Assembly (NCBI GenBank): GCA_038501625.1
Contig: JAZAYU010000061.1
Location: forward strand, 2,220,303-2,284,302
Origin: Corbicula japonica
Taxonomy: Eukaryota; Mollusca; Bivalvia; Venerida; Cyrenidae
Length of the DNA stretch: 64,000 bases
Reading direction: 5' to 3'
How positions within the stretch are numbered: the stretch's first letter is position 1; every line of letters starts with the position of its first letter. Positions 36,837-48,833 of this stretch are shown in pieces. The notes beneath the pieces are model-generated. The model was not told the DNA's origin. It was given only the letters and a program-made list of their open reading frames with translations, and ran no database searches. The translations under genes and the position numbers were made by a program.

Positions 36837-37317
36837 TTAAATGCACCTATGTTAATAATGCACACATATTTTACTGGTATGTTTACTTCTTTGATTGTTT
36901 GAAGAATAAATAATTGAAAAGCTTAGAATTTTTCTTACTGTTAATGTAATAAGCAACATCAGTCTGCCGATAGGTAAAATGATGAAGTGTAATTGATTTA
37001 AACTACAGAGACAGAGGCCTTTGAAACTGTCATTTAAATGTTTTATTTGTAATAAATTTTCATATTCTCCAATCCTTTCACAGATTTAGACACTTAAACA
37101 ATTGATATATACAAAGCATCTACAATTGGATACCACATTCTGTCTAGACAATTCAAATTTATGGATGTAATTTGATATCAGAGAATGTCATAGTGAACTT
37201 TTAATAGTAATTCTGTTATATAGATGTACTGCTTTATTAGTAACTATTTGAGGAGAATATTTTCACCTGTTTGATTTTCAAAATAAACAGAAATCTGTTG
37301 CCAGGATATACTTCATG

Positions 37318-37398
37318 TTCAATGCTAACAGTGCAATACAAATGTTAACAGTGCAATACAAACGTTAACAGTGCAATACAAACGTTAACAGTGCAGTA
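37318..37398 (+). repeat. 20-bp tandem repeat, four units
   Basis: Unit gttaacagtgcaatacaaac. Confidence 0.9.
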
Positions 37399-37699
37399 CT
37401 GTTTTAATCATTGTATATTATTAAAGCTGCCCTGTCATAATATCAGGAACCAAAAATTAAGTGTTTTCAAATATCAAAATTTATAATTATAAACTTTAGA
37501 AAACCTGTAAACAAAGTAATTTGTGATGTAATATTCTTACACAATGTATGAGTAAATATATATAAAGCCAAAGTTGTTTTAGCGTTACTAACACAGTGAA
37601 TTAAGCTGAGAAATTTTGCTGATCAGTCCAAAATTTTCGTGAATTTTGATGACTTTCAGACATTTATAAGCATAATATAGTGTTACAATTAATATTTAA

Positions 37700-37915
37700 C
37701 CCTTTCCTTTATAGATACACCTTTATTGCTAGGGCGAACAGTTTAGATCCAGATCAGCCGGCACATCTGTGCCGTCTGATCGGGATCTAAACTGTTCGCT
37801 TTTTGATTGATTAGGTTATTTCTGACCAAAATGCGACAAGTGCAGATCCAGATCAGACGGCACGGATCTACACTGGTCGCACACACGTAAAAATGCGTAT
37901 ATATCCAGGAAAGGG
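37700..37915 (-). mobile_element. TTAA MITE copy
   Basis: TTAA on both sides; ccctttcctttatagataca start and tatccaggaaaggg end, a subtype shared with 51050-51166. Confidence 0.9.
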
Positions 37916-38451
37916 TTAATTAACAACAAATAAGACATTAAATTATCCCACCCTAACTGAGAATAGCTAGCTTTAAGTGTTTTGACACCAGTCCCGGGAC
38001 AGATAATACCTATAATCCACTTTGCAATTAAAATATGTGTTTTAGTGATAGGTTCGAACCTCAGATTTCTTGTTCAATAATAAATGTATGTATTTAATTT
38101 AATAACTACATGAAATAATGTAACAGATTGTTTCCTCTGAGGCAGTAACATCTTTTTCATCTAGGTATTGAATATGCATAGGTTTGCAAATGAAATGTTA
38201 ATTATGAAAAAATAAAGTAAATTGAAGAAAAATGTCTTTATTATGACCCCTGAGGCATATAGTAATCACACCGTCCTTCCGTCGGTAATGTCATGCAAAA
38301 TCTTGTCGTCGCTTCTTCTCCGAAACCGCTTGAAGAATTTCATTGAAACTTCACAGGAGTGTTTGTCACCAAGCCTAGTTGTGCATATCTTTAGAAATTT
38401 CTGCTCAGATATTTTTGGCCGAGTTATAGGCCCTTTCATTTTTTAACTTAC

Positions 38452-38500
38452 CATAACCCTAACCCTAAGGTCTTTTACCCTAACCCTAAACCCTAACCCT
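38452..38500. repeat. Interstitial telomere-like (CCCTAA)n
   Basis: Two short runs of ccctaaccctaa around ggtctttta, with a further taaccctaaccctaa at about 38655. TTAGGG is the usual animal telomere repeat. Confidence 0.75.
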
Positions 38501-38951
38501 AACAATTCTATATTAAAATCTTGTACATGCTTTATCTTCAAAACTGCTTGAGCGATTTCTTTGAAACTTCACAGGAGTGTTTGTCACCAAGCATATCGTC
38601 AGGAATTTCCGCTCGGATTATTTTTGGCCAAGTTATGGGCCGTTTCATTTTTAACTAACCCTAACCCTAACTTCTAAATTAAAATTTTGTCCATGCTTAA
38701 TCTCCAAAACCACTTGAGGTCATTGAAACTTCACAGGAATGTTTATCACGAAGCCTAGTTGTGCATGTTGTCAGGAGTTTCCTCTCAAATTCTTTTGCCA
38801 GAGTTATGGGCCCTTTGTCATTTTCTACTATAACTTCTATATTAAAATCTTGTCCACACTTAATCTCCAGAACCTCTTGGCAGATTTAATTTAAATATCA
38901 CAGGAATTCTTGTCACCAAGCCTAGTTGTGCATGTTGTCAGGAGTTTCCAC

Positions 38952-39343
38952 CAATCTCACTAAAGTCCGATCTAACAAAATGTTAGATCTGATGACGGCC
39001 CGCAGATACCATACATAAGCTTTAGCGGTTTTTCCCGATTACTGTTTTAGAAATTGTCAACACAGGAAGCAAGATTTTTAACGCTCGCAAAATGATCTGA
39101 AGATGTCATTTTATAAGAAATAAATGCAATACTACATAAACACATATATCTTCAGCAAAATATGTCTTACGCAGGCTGTCAACAATTTCCATGGCTTAAA
39201 ATACAATGTTTACTTTCACTTTTTCGATTTTGTAGGCGACAATCTGATTGGTTCAAAGAGTTAGTGATAAAAGCACGTTTTAGTTACTCGTCGTCAGATC
39301 CTGATAGCGTAGCGGTTTTCAGGAGATTATTTAAATCAGATTG
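38952..39343. mobile_element. 9-bp-TSD element, copy 3 (392 bp)
   Basis: CAATCTCACTAAAG start and ATCAGATTG end, with gagtttcca(c) repeated on both sides. Inserted in a unit of the surrounding ~170-bp repeat. Confidence 0.88.
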
Positions 39344-39899
39344 GAGTTTCCACTTGAATTATTTTTTGCCAAGTTACGGGCCCTTAGTCATTGTACTATA
39401 ACATTGTACACACTCCATCTCCTTTTGGAGGATTTCATCGAAATTTTACAGGAATGTTTGACCCTTGTCTAGTTGTGCATATCTTCAGGATTTTCCGCTT
39501 GGATTACTTTTAGCAGAGTTATGGGCCCTTACTCATTTGGTTTGCTTTACTATTATATTTTGTGAGGGATTTACTTCAAACTTCAAATATATGTATACCA
39601 ATTTGATTTCAAAGCTGCATTTCCTGGGCATATGTCAATTTCAAGTGACAGCTCTTGTTTGAATAATATAATATTAAAACAAATAAACAATTTTTTTAAA
39701 GATTTCTTTTAAACGAGTCTAATAGATAGGGTTTAAAGCCGGGGCTCGCTTAAATAGTCAGACCTGACAGCAGGAAAATTATAGCTTCAACAGTAATTTG
39801 AGAAAATTAGCATTATAGTTCTTAAATTCATATTTACATTCTATTTATAGTCAAGAACATTGCCAATTTTTCTTTGTTTAACAGAAAATATTGCTTTAA

Positions 39900-40600
39900 C
39901 CCTTTCCTCCATATATAATTATAGGAATAACCATGCCGTAATTTTGAAGTTTGCGACGGTATACACAGATTTTAATGGTCGCAAATATTTTTAACGGCGA
40001 AGGCGCAGCCTGAGCCGTTAAAATGATTTAAGACCATTAAAATCTGTGTATACCGTCGCAAACTTCAAAATTACGGCATGGTTATTCCTATTCTAACGCT
40101 CTTCCATACTACCCTCAATCGGGCCTCATTCCATACGTTAAACGGGTACCATGTTCTATTTATCCGTATAGTAAACAACGGTACGGTATTACCCAAGGGA
40201 ACCCGATTATCCATACGTCGGTGAGATTACCGACAGTAAACAAGTTAAATAAATCACAAATAGAGGTCAAAACTTCAACATTTTTTATTACATCGATGTT
40301 TCGGCCATAATGCCTTCTTCAGGATTGTTTGTCATAACAGGAAATGACGTCAACGTCAAACGACAGTAAACAAGGAATTTTACGGTCGCAAATTTTCGCC
40401 ATCTGACTAATCAGATTGCTCGAAATTTATTTAGTGCGTTAGAATATAGGTTTTATGGCATGAAAGAACAGTGTAGATCCAGATCAGCCTGCACATGTAT
40501 GCCATCTGATCAGGATCTACACTGTTCACTTTTTTGGTCAGAAATAACATAAGAAATCAATAAGTGAATAGTGCAGATCCTGATCAGAGGGCACATTACT
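39900..40600 (+). mobile_element. TTAA MITE copy split by a ~530-bp insertion
   Basis: TTAA + ccctttcctccatatata to 39918. The MITE resumes near 40447 with ggttttatggcatgaaagaa and cagtgtagatccagatcag, then fades near 40600. Confidence 0.78.
39919..40446. mobile_element. ~530-bp insertion with a 170-bp near-perfect palindrome
   Basis: 39921-40092 is a hairpin with arms ataggaataaccatgccgta ... tacggcatggttattcctat. It is followed by a region bounded by attctaacgc / gcgttagaat. A tgtttcggccataatgcctt motif occurs near 40300. No coding frame. Confidence 0.7.
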
Positions 40601-40865
40601 AAGTAAATATTTATAAATGGTTTTACCATGGTCAGAAATCTTTACTTTGGTAGAACATGGGCTTCAACTTGGACCATGGTAGGCAATGGTCAAATTGTAG
40701 TTCAGTCCATGGTTGGACATGGCCAAAATGATGTCTCTCTTTAACCATTATGTATCATGGTCAATACCATGAATAAATCCATTAATTGCTGTAGAATGTA
40801 TGGACTTGGGCAGATAGTTTAGATCAACTGGGATGTGAATCTGCAGGATCTATATCTTTAGAACT

Positions 40866-42520
40866 ATTGGAATGGGTAGAGTGCAGGATCTGGGGCTATA
40901 GATCTAAAGGAAAGGGTAGACTGCAGGATCTGGGGCTATAGATCTAAAGGAATGGGTAGACTACAGGATCTGGGGCTATAGATCTAAAGGAATGGGTAGA
41001 GTGCAGGATCTGGGGCTATAGATCTAAATGAAAGGGTAGACTGCAGGATCTGGGGCTATAGATCTAAAGGGACGGATAGACTGTAGGATTTGGGGCTATA
41101 GATCTAAAGGAATGGGTAGACTGCCGGATCTGGGGCTATAGATCTAAAGGAATGGGTAGACTGCCGGATCTGGGTCTATAGATCTAAAGGAATGGGTGGA
41201 CTGTAGGATCTTGGGCTATAGATCTAAAGGGATGGATAGACTGTAGGATCTGGGTCTATAGATCTAAAGGAATGGGTAGACTGCAGGATCTGGGGCTATA
41301 GATCTAAAGGAATGGGTAGTGCAGGATCTGGGGCTATAGATCTAAAGGAATGGGTAGACTGTAGGATCTGGGGCTATAGATCTAAAGGTATGAGTAGACT
41401 GCAGGATCAGGGGCTATAGATCTAAAGGTATGAGTAGACTGCAGGATCTGTAGCTATAGATCTAAAGGTATGTGAAGACTGCAGGATCTGGGGCTATAGA
41501 TCTAAAGGTATGAGTAGAGTGCATGATCTGGGGCTATAGATCTAAAGGTATGAGTAGACTGCAAAATCTTGGTCTACAGATCTAAAGGTATGAGTAGACT
41601 GCAGGATCAGGGGCTATAGATCTAAAGGTATGAGTAGACTGCAGGATCTGTAGCTATAGATCTAAAGGTATGTGAAGACTGCAGGATCTGGGGCTATAGA
41701 TCTAAAGGTATGAGTAGACTGCAGGATCTTGGTCTACAGATCTAAAGGTATGAGTAGACTGCAGGATCTTGGTCTGCAGATCTAAAGGTATGAGTAGACT
41801 GCAGGATCTTGGTCTGCAGATCTAAAGGTATGAGTAGACTGCAGGATCTGGGGCTATAGATCTAAAGGTATGAGTAGACTGCAGGATCTTGGTCTACAGA
41901 TCTAAAGGTATGAGTAGACTGCAGGATCTTGGTCTGCAGATCTAAAGGTATGAGTAGACTGCAGGATCTTGGTCTGCAGATCTAAAGGTATGAGTAGACT
42001 GCAGGATCTTGGTCTGCAGATCTAAAGGTATGAGTAGACTGCAGGATCTGGGGCTATAGATCTAAAGGTATGAGTAGATTGCAGGATCTTGGTCTATAGA
42101 TCTAAAGGTATGAGTAGACTGCAGGATCTTTGTCTACAGATCTAAAGGGATGTGAAGACTTCAGGATCAGGGTTTGTAGATCTACATTGATATGTAGACT
42201 GCAGGATCTGGGTCTAGAAGTAGATAAATGTGTATGCTGTAGGTTCTGGGTTGATAGATCAAAATGGATAGGTTGACTGCAAGGTCTGGGTCTGTAGATC
42301 TAAAGATATGTGCAGACTGCAGGATCTGGGTCTGTAGATCTACATGAATGTATAGAGGGCAGCATCTCAGGGTCTGTAGATCTACAGAAATTTATAGACT
42401 GCAGTATCCTAGTCTGTAGATTTACAAGGATGTGTAGATCCAAACCCTTGCAGTGTCTGGGTCTATAGATTTACAGAGATGTGTCTGCTGGATCTGGGTC
42501 TACACTGATAGAAAGTCACA
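40866..42520 (+). repeat. 40-bp minisatellite, about 40 units
   Basis: Unit gcaggatctggggctataga + tctaaaggtatgagtagact. It is homogeneous in the middle and degrades after 42160. Variants with ggtctacaga/ggtctgcaga recur in blocks, giving higher-order repeats of about 200 and 160 bases. Confidence 0.95.
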
Positions 42521-43312
42521 AGCATGATATATAATGCATAATATATACTGTTTTTCAGTTGTATCAAATTTACCTGTATCATTTTTGTACTTGAGTGAAA
42601 AGATTTAACAAAGCTTAAATCTAAAATGTTAAGGTGTTGTTAATGATTAAAATCTTCTGTTGACTGAAGATTTCGCAACATCCTTGTTGTAAACCGTCTA
42701 CTTAAGACTGCATTCATACACCAAAAATTACGCTTCTCCGAATTTGTCTTCATTAAGGAGGATTTTCTCATGACAGCGGGAGCATCATGCATCATGCATT
42801 ACATGTATTTCATGCGCCCTTCACTTGCACAAAATCGATGATCCAATAACCTTGGGAAATAGGTTAATTTTAGATTCACTAACTGTGGAATTTCGTACAA
42901 TTATTCAAGTTTATCTTAAGGCAGCTTTTATAATATAGAATGTTGAATTTTAGATTCACTAACTATGGAATTTTGTACAATTATTCGAGTTTATCTTAAG
43001 GCAGCTTTTATGATTTAGAATGTTGTATTTTAACTTGCTGTTAGTTTTAAGTATTAGATAGTTAATATTAAAATATAAATTCCAAACAGTGAATTTCTTC
43101 AATATAAAACAAATGTTTTCATGTAAAACCCAACACAAAAATGACAGACAGCTGTGACAATATTTTTCAGTATTTCTGGAAATTTGCAGGAAATTTATTA
43201 TTGACGTTTTATAACTGGTCTTTACTTCGCATGATTTTCTAATAGGATCATAATTGAAAAATTAAAATGATTAATAATAATTAAAGGTTATAGCAATGAG
43301 TTACAAAGTTAA
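42521..43312. other. AT-rich interval, no gene seen
   Basis: Contains one direct tandem duplication (see the next entry) and nothing else recognised. Confidence 0.45.
42862..43026 (+). repeat. ~83-bp direct tandem duplication
   Basis: ttttagattcactaact ... ttatcttaaggcagctttta occurs twice, head to tail, with few differences. Confidence 0.9.
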
Positions 43313-43438
43313 CCCTTTCATCCATATATACGCATTTTTACACATGTGCAACCAGTGTAGATCCAGATCAGATGTGCCAGCTGATCTGGATCTTAACTGT
43401 TCGCCTATGCAATTAAGGTGTGTCTATGGAGGAAAGAG
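43313..43438 (+). mobile_element. TTAA MITE copy, short class (126 bp)
   Basis: TTAA on both sides; one palindrome only (gatccagatcagatgtgcca...). Confidence 0.9.
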
Positions 43439-44248
43439 TTAATTAGGTGTGTGTTGACTCTGACCAGCCAAAATCTTGGGCGGCAGTAAAGGGTTTTCTG
43501 AGATATCGCAAAACAGAAGAATCACAGCTGACACGACAAGTCCACTTGCTCCCTACTAGCACATACCTGAAACATAAAAGGCACATAACTGACATCACAA
43601 TGACATTCAGTATATGAAAACAAAGCAAAATAATATTAAAAACATACCAATTAAATTTTAAGCAACATTAACTTTCAAATTCTGATTGCGAAAACTGGTC
43701 TTCAGATGAAGCAAAATTTCAAACATTCATCGGTCCACAGCTTTCTTACTGCCAACAACCAAAATAAATGCTTGCCACTTACACATGGTAAATTCCCTAC
43801 TGTTTCATTAAATCATACTCAATATATGTGTTAACCACCAAGATTTTGCACTACCCACACTTGTTTGTATGCGCCTTGAGAATTGCAACGTAAACCGAAG
43901 GCAGAGCCAGAAATATATTAGTTTCGCATTTCCAAGCACCTGCCTCACACTGAAAGAGGCAAGGTCAAAAAGAGCATGTCAGGCAATTTTTGGGAATCCT
44001 AGCTACACATGTGAAACTGCAAATATAGCATCTAAAAATATTCTAAAGTGCCATGAAGCTTACAGTTTGCCCACTTACCTCTTATCTTCAAATTTGACCG
44101 GGGCCAATTCGCATCTATGGCTACAAACTCTTTACTGCCTCCTTGTTGTCTTGTCACACATAAAATCCCTGTGAACAAGGAATGGACTGGCTAGACTTCA
44201 TAGAAAAGTTAACCCATTACTAGGGAACCTGACGCTACCACTTGTTAA

Positions 44249-44876
44249 CCCTTTACCCCATTTATTTGCATTTTAATGAATGTTCAATCATTGTAGGTCT
44301 AGATCCGCTGGAACTTCTTGCCATCCAATCAGGATTTACACTATTTGCTTCTTGGTAAGAAAAAACCAAATAGAAAAATGAACAACGTAGATCCTGATCA
44401 GATGGCATGCATGTGCCAGCTATTTTCATCAACAATGTTTGCATGTGTGATCATAAAAATGCATTTAAGGAGCAATCTCACTAAAGTCAGATCTAACAAT
44501 ATGTTAGATCTGATGACAGCCCACAGACACCATACATAAGAAATAGCAGTTTTCCCTGATTACTATTTTTAGAAATTGTCAACACATGAAGCATGATTTA
44601 TAAAGCAAAATGATCTGAAGATGTCATTAAATTAGAAATGAATGCAATACTACATAAACACATATATCTCCAGTAAAATATGTCTTACGCAGGCTGTCAA
44701 CACTTTCATTGGTTTAAAATACTATGGTTACTTTCACTTTTGCGATTTTGTAGGCGACAATCTAATTGTTTAAATAGGTTAGTGATAAAAGCACGTTTTA
44801 GTAACTCGTCGTCAGATCCTGATAGCATAGCGGTTTTCAGGAGATGATTTTAATCAGATTGTTTAAGGAGTAAAGG
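44249..44876 (+). mobile_element. TTAA MITE copy split by a 9-bp-TSD element
   Basis: ttaaccctttaccccattta start. Near its right end (aaaatgcatttaaggag) it is interrupted at 44473 and finishes with taaaggtta at 44871. Confidence 0.75.
44473..44861. mobile_element. 9-bp-TSD element, copy 4 (389 bp)
   Basis: CAATCTCACTAAAG start, TTTTAATCAGATTG end, exact duplication tttaaggag at 44464-44472 and 44862-44870. Confidence 0.92.
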
Positions 44877-44904
44877 TTACTCTCATGGTATTGGTAGCAT
44901 TAAA

Positions 44905-45110
44905 CTTTTGCTCGATATATATGACTTTGTCACATGGGTTAACAGTGTAAATCCAGATCAGCTGGCAATCTTATACGGATCTACACTGTTAGTTACTTGG
45001 TCAGAAAGAACCAGATAACCTAATCATATAAAAGCGAACATTTCAGACAGATATGCTGGCTTTTCTGGACCTTCACTGTCCAGCCACACAATAAGGGATA
45101 TCTTTGGAGT
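44905..45110. mobile_element. TTAA MITE copy, diverged
   Basis: ttaacagtgtaaatccagatcagctgg and agaaccagataacctaatca blocks in family order; ends are lost. Confidence 0.6.
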
Positions 45111-45191
45111 AATTTAGTTTCCAACACATGCAGTATACTTGTTAAGCTCTTCTACATCATTTTGGTACCAAATATGTGCAAATAGTCTTAA

Positions 45192-45728
45192 AGGGAGATA
45201 TGCAAATTGATGAATGGAACAGATTTGCGAAAAGGGTTATTAATCAGTTGAATATCATTATTTGAAGCTCAAATATTGATTTACACATGAAATATTTCAA
45301 ACCAATATTTTATAAAAAAGATATATAAATGGTGTTTCCTATCCTATGCGATGCGCATAGGTTAGCTATTTTTGTATTTCCCGCGTAAAACCGCAGTGGT
45401 TTTTGGGATTGTCACGTGATCACTTCAACCATAATACGCATTCAGTGTACCTTGCCGACTATCGACGTCGCCATTTGTTTCAAAATGCCTGGGCCACCAG
45501 GAATAGTAAGCGTGACATTCCCATGATCGCTAAATATAGAATGTATTTTTGTATAGGGATTTCTTCAGTGGATTGTTTTCAGGTCCGGTAAAATGTTAAA
45601 ATTAACCGAAAACTTCCTCCTGGAGGGTTTGAAATGTAGAGTTTAGTAAAAAGTACACGTAAGTGTTACATAGATCGATCTGTTTACGATTTTACCGAGT
45701 ACACCTGCTCGACTCTGCACATCTCCCT
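45192..45728 (+). mobile_element. 537-bp TTAA-flanked element, copy 2
   Basis: AGGGAGAT(A)TGCA start, CTGCACATCTCCCT end, TTAA on both sides. Same orientation and length as 36300-36836. Confidence 0.88.
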
Positions 45729-45908
45729 TTAATTGCTATCAAATGTCAACTAGTATCACTTTTAACAGCTCATGAATGTAATGATGCAAAATATATTGGG
45801 GTCATAATTATATTGGTGCCACATTAAATAAAATCTCAGTCTGAGTAAATTTCATATGGACTACTACTTCGCTCATTATATACTCTGACAGTTCGTACAC
45901 CAATTATT

Positions 45909-46088
45909 TCTTTCCTCCTTAGATACACCTTACATGCTGTCTGATCAGGATCTAAACTGTTCGCTTTTTTATTCATTAGGTAATTTCTGACCAAAATGCA
46001 ACCAGTGCAGATCCTGATCAGACTGCATGGATGTGCCGGCTGATCTGGATCTACACTGGTCGAACATGTTTATTTATGGAGGAAAGGG
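45909..46088 (-). mobile_element. TTAA MITE copy, left part deleted
   Basis: tttcctccttagatacacct joined to the tgctgtctgatcaggatc core; tatttatggaggaaaggg end. Confidence 0.82.
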
Positions 46089-46296
46089 TTATTCAATTAC
46101 ATTTGTACTTTGATCATTCATATTCTGATCACCCAGTACTCCAATACTGTGGTATTATTAAATTTCTCAGGAATCAAATTATGTGCAGTATATATAAATG
46201 TCATTTTCGTTTGGGTATTATTTTACACAGTTGCATTATTCCATAAACTTTGATATTTCTTAAATTTGAATTTCCTGGGATTTAATTTTGCTCACT

Positions 46297-46735
46297 TTCC
46301 TTAGTGCTAAATAGGTTTCCTTAGTGCTAGACAGGTTTCCTTAGTGCTAAACAGGTTTCCTTAGTGCTAAATAGGTTTCCTAAGTGCTAAATAGGTTTCC
46401 TTAGTGCTAAATAGGTTTCCTAAGTGCTAAATAAGTTTCCTTAGTGCTAAATAGGTTTCCTTATTGCTAAATAGGTTTCGTTAGTGCTAAATAGGTTTCC
46501 TTAGTGCTAGACAGGTTTCCTTAGTGCTAAACAGGTTTCCTTAGTGCTAAACAGGTTTCCTTAGTGCTAAACAGATTTCCTTAGTGCTAAAATTGGTTTC
46601 CTTATTGCTAGACAGGATTCCTTAGTGCTAAATAGGTTTCCTTAGTGCTAAACAGGTTTCCTTAGTGCTAAACAGGTTTCCTTAGTGCTACATAGGTTTC
46701 CTTAGTGCTAAATAGGTTTCCTTAGTGCTAAATAT
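46297..46735 (+). repeat. 20-bp minisatellite, about 22 units
   Basis: Unit tttccttagtgctaaatagg with alternation of ataggt and acaggt variants. Confidence 0.95.
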
Positions 46736-47029
46736 GCGAAAATCAAAAACCCCTGTAAAATATAATGGATTCCTCAGTGATCTATTCATAGATCATGCAT
46801 TATCATTCATATTCCGATTGTTCACACCAGAGGCTTCCTTTATAACAATTTTCCTGAAGTGTTTTAAATTTTGTTTTGTATTACATGTTAACTCATGTCA
46901 GATCATTATATTGAATAATTATACGTAATCCTAAACACTATCCTATGTGAGCCTAATATAGATTAAGTTATTTCTAGAATTCAGTTTTATTTCGCAAAAC
47001 AGTGTCTAAATAGGAAATACCACATGAAA

Positions 47030-47190
47030 AAAAAGATATCCTTGCTGTCTGATCAGGATCTTCTGTCTGTTTCATTGGTCAGAAATAACATAACAAAAGT
47101 AGTAAATAATAATAAAAAGGAACATAATTATGTGACTTCTGGTCTGGATCTACACAGTTCGCCCATGCAATAAAGTCGTGTCAATTTACG
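47030..47190. mobile_element. TTAA MITE remnant
   Basis: gctgtctgatcaggatct, tcagaaataacataac and gttcgcccatgcaataaag in order. Confidence 0.6.
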
Positions 47191-47495
47191 AAATAATTAA
47201 ATTGATATTAACAATTGTATTTCATAAAAAAAAACAAATTAAATTTGTAATGAAATTCATTCATGGCTTGGCAGTTAAGTCTCAGACTACAACACCAGCG
47301 TAAATAGACATAAAGCATTTATTTATAGAAAAGTGATACCGTGTATCGGAAACCATTCGTTTATTGTTGTCATATCTGGTTTTCAAAAGAAATATGCGTG
47401 CAAATATGTGTCCTTGGAAATGTTAGAAGAAAATGCACAGATCCTGCTCAGTTTTGTTGAACAAATTTAATTTTGAAATTTTAGCTGCCACTTAA

Positions 47496-47729
47496 CCCTT
47501 TCCTCAATGGATACACCTTTATTGCTTGTGTGACCAGTGTAGATCTAGATCAGCTGGCACATCTGTGCCATCTGATCAGGATCTAAACTGTTTGCTTTTT
47601 GTTTCGTTATGTTATTTCTGACCAAAATGCTACCAGTGCAGATCCTGATCAGACAGCACGGATGTGCCAGCTGATCTGGATCTACACTGGTCACACATCC
47701 GTAAAAATGCATATAAGTGGAGGAAAGGG
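47496..47729 (-). mobile_element. TTAA MITE copy, full length
   Basis: TTAA on both sides; ccctttcctcaatggataca start and agtggaggaaaggg end. Confidence 0.92.
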
Positions 47730-47837
47730 TTAATTTAATGTGATCATGTCAATTAGGGTTTATTTATCTTGAGGGCGAATTCAGAAGGGAACAGCAATAT
47801 TTAATTTTGCTGGGGATTTTGGCCCTTTCTGAAATAC

Positions 47838-48430
47838 AGTCTAACTTCGATGGCTCGAACTCCAGATTTGTTCGAGCCATCGGTAGTTCGAGCGATCCGT
47901 GGTTGGTATGTGAGAATAGGTTTATGTTCCCTAAACTAAGCTTACACGAAACAAATAATAATTATATTTCTTATTTTCATGTGTAAGATGTATTATCTTA
48001 ATGAGATACGATGACAAGCATACATGATAACGAAGAAAGAAACTTATAGCCTTGATATTATATACATGCCGGGTCCTTCACTAACTTGCTCGACTAGTTG
48101 ATCATCTTTTGAACTCTTTGAATTTGAGGTCACATTGTAGAAATCGTTCGCTTATATTCAAAAATATTGTTTGACATGACGCACTTGCGAAAAACACTGT
48201 TATAATTTTCTAATTAATTATATAAATAAAATTTTCATCTGCTTTAATGTGTTATTTACACAACTAAATTATATAGCGCATCATCCTAATTGGTGAGACA
48301 TTTTCACGCCTTTGTTCGCACCTTTGATGATTACCGATAACAGTCTGTTCGAGCCAAGGGGTGTCAAAAACATTGAAAATTAACTGTCGGGTCCTTGATT
48401 GGTGTTCGACTGTTCAAGGTAGAACAATAT
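47838..48430 (+). mobile_element. Possible pogo/Tigger-like non-autonomous element
   Basis: Left end ta|cagtctaacttcgatggc followed by an internal inverted pair ggctcgaact...gttcgagcc. A degraded gttcgactgttcaaggta lies near 48408. The CAGT...TTCGA style of ends is seen in pogo-like MITEs; the right border is uncertain. Confidence 0.42.
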
Positions 48431-48727
48431 AGAAAATACTGTAAACTATTTTCATACCCAATCAAATATTGATTCAATCCTTTTATTTACACACATAAAT
48501 TCTCTCATTAATACAGAAATTATGAGAAAATTTGTGATATTACTGCTTTTTCAAATGGCTGTTGGAACGGCTACATTGACGACAAAGTTAATGATGCACA
48601 CTTTTTCGCAGCAACTCGTGGCAAAACCTGCATGCTTTGCGACTTCACATGTCAAAACATTGTGCAACGTCGTATAATTGTGAACGGTTCTACTGAAGCC
48701 ACGTCTTTAAAAGTAATACATCACACT

Positions 48728-48833
48728 CACCCTGGCTAACCTGGTACGCTTTGCAAATGGCACTACGCCGCAATCATGGCATATGCAACACTTTTAACCG
48801 CTGTTCGCGAAGCGTACCAGGTTAGCCAGGGTG
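48728..48833. mobile_element. 106-bp inverted-repeat element
   Basis: Perfect 24-base inverted ends starting CACCCTGGCTAACCTGGTAC around a 58-base loop. No clear target duplication. Confidence 0.85.

Larger units (their letters stand above)
38222..39660 (+). repeat. ~170-bp diverged tandem repeat element (pearl-like)
   Basis: Successive units carry cttcacaggagtgtttgtca, ccaagcctagttgtgcat and gagttatgggccctt, and the block ends aagtgacagctcttgtttg. It holds telomere-like ccctaa runs and is interrupted by the element at 38952-39343. Confidence 0.65.

Noticed and set aside
40866..42520. CRISPR-like array
   Set aside because: Units are contiguous 40-bp repeats without unique spacers, in a eukaryotic intron. 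The same applies to the 20-, 28- and 51-bp arrays.
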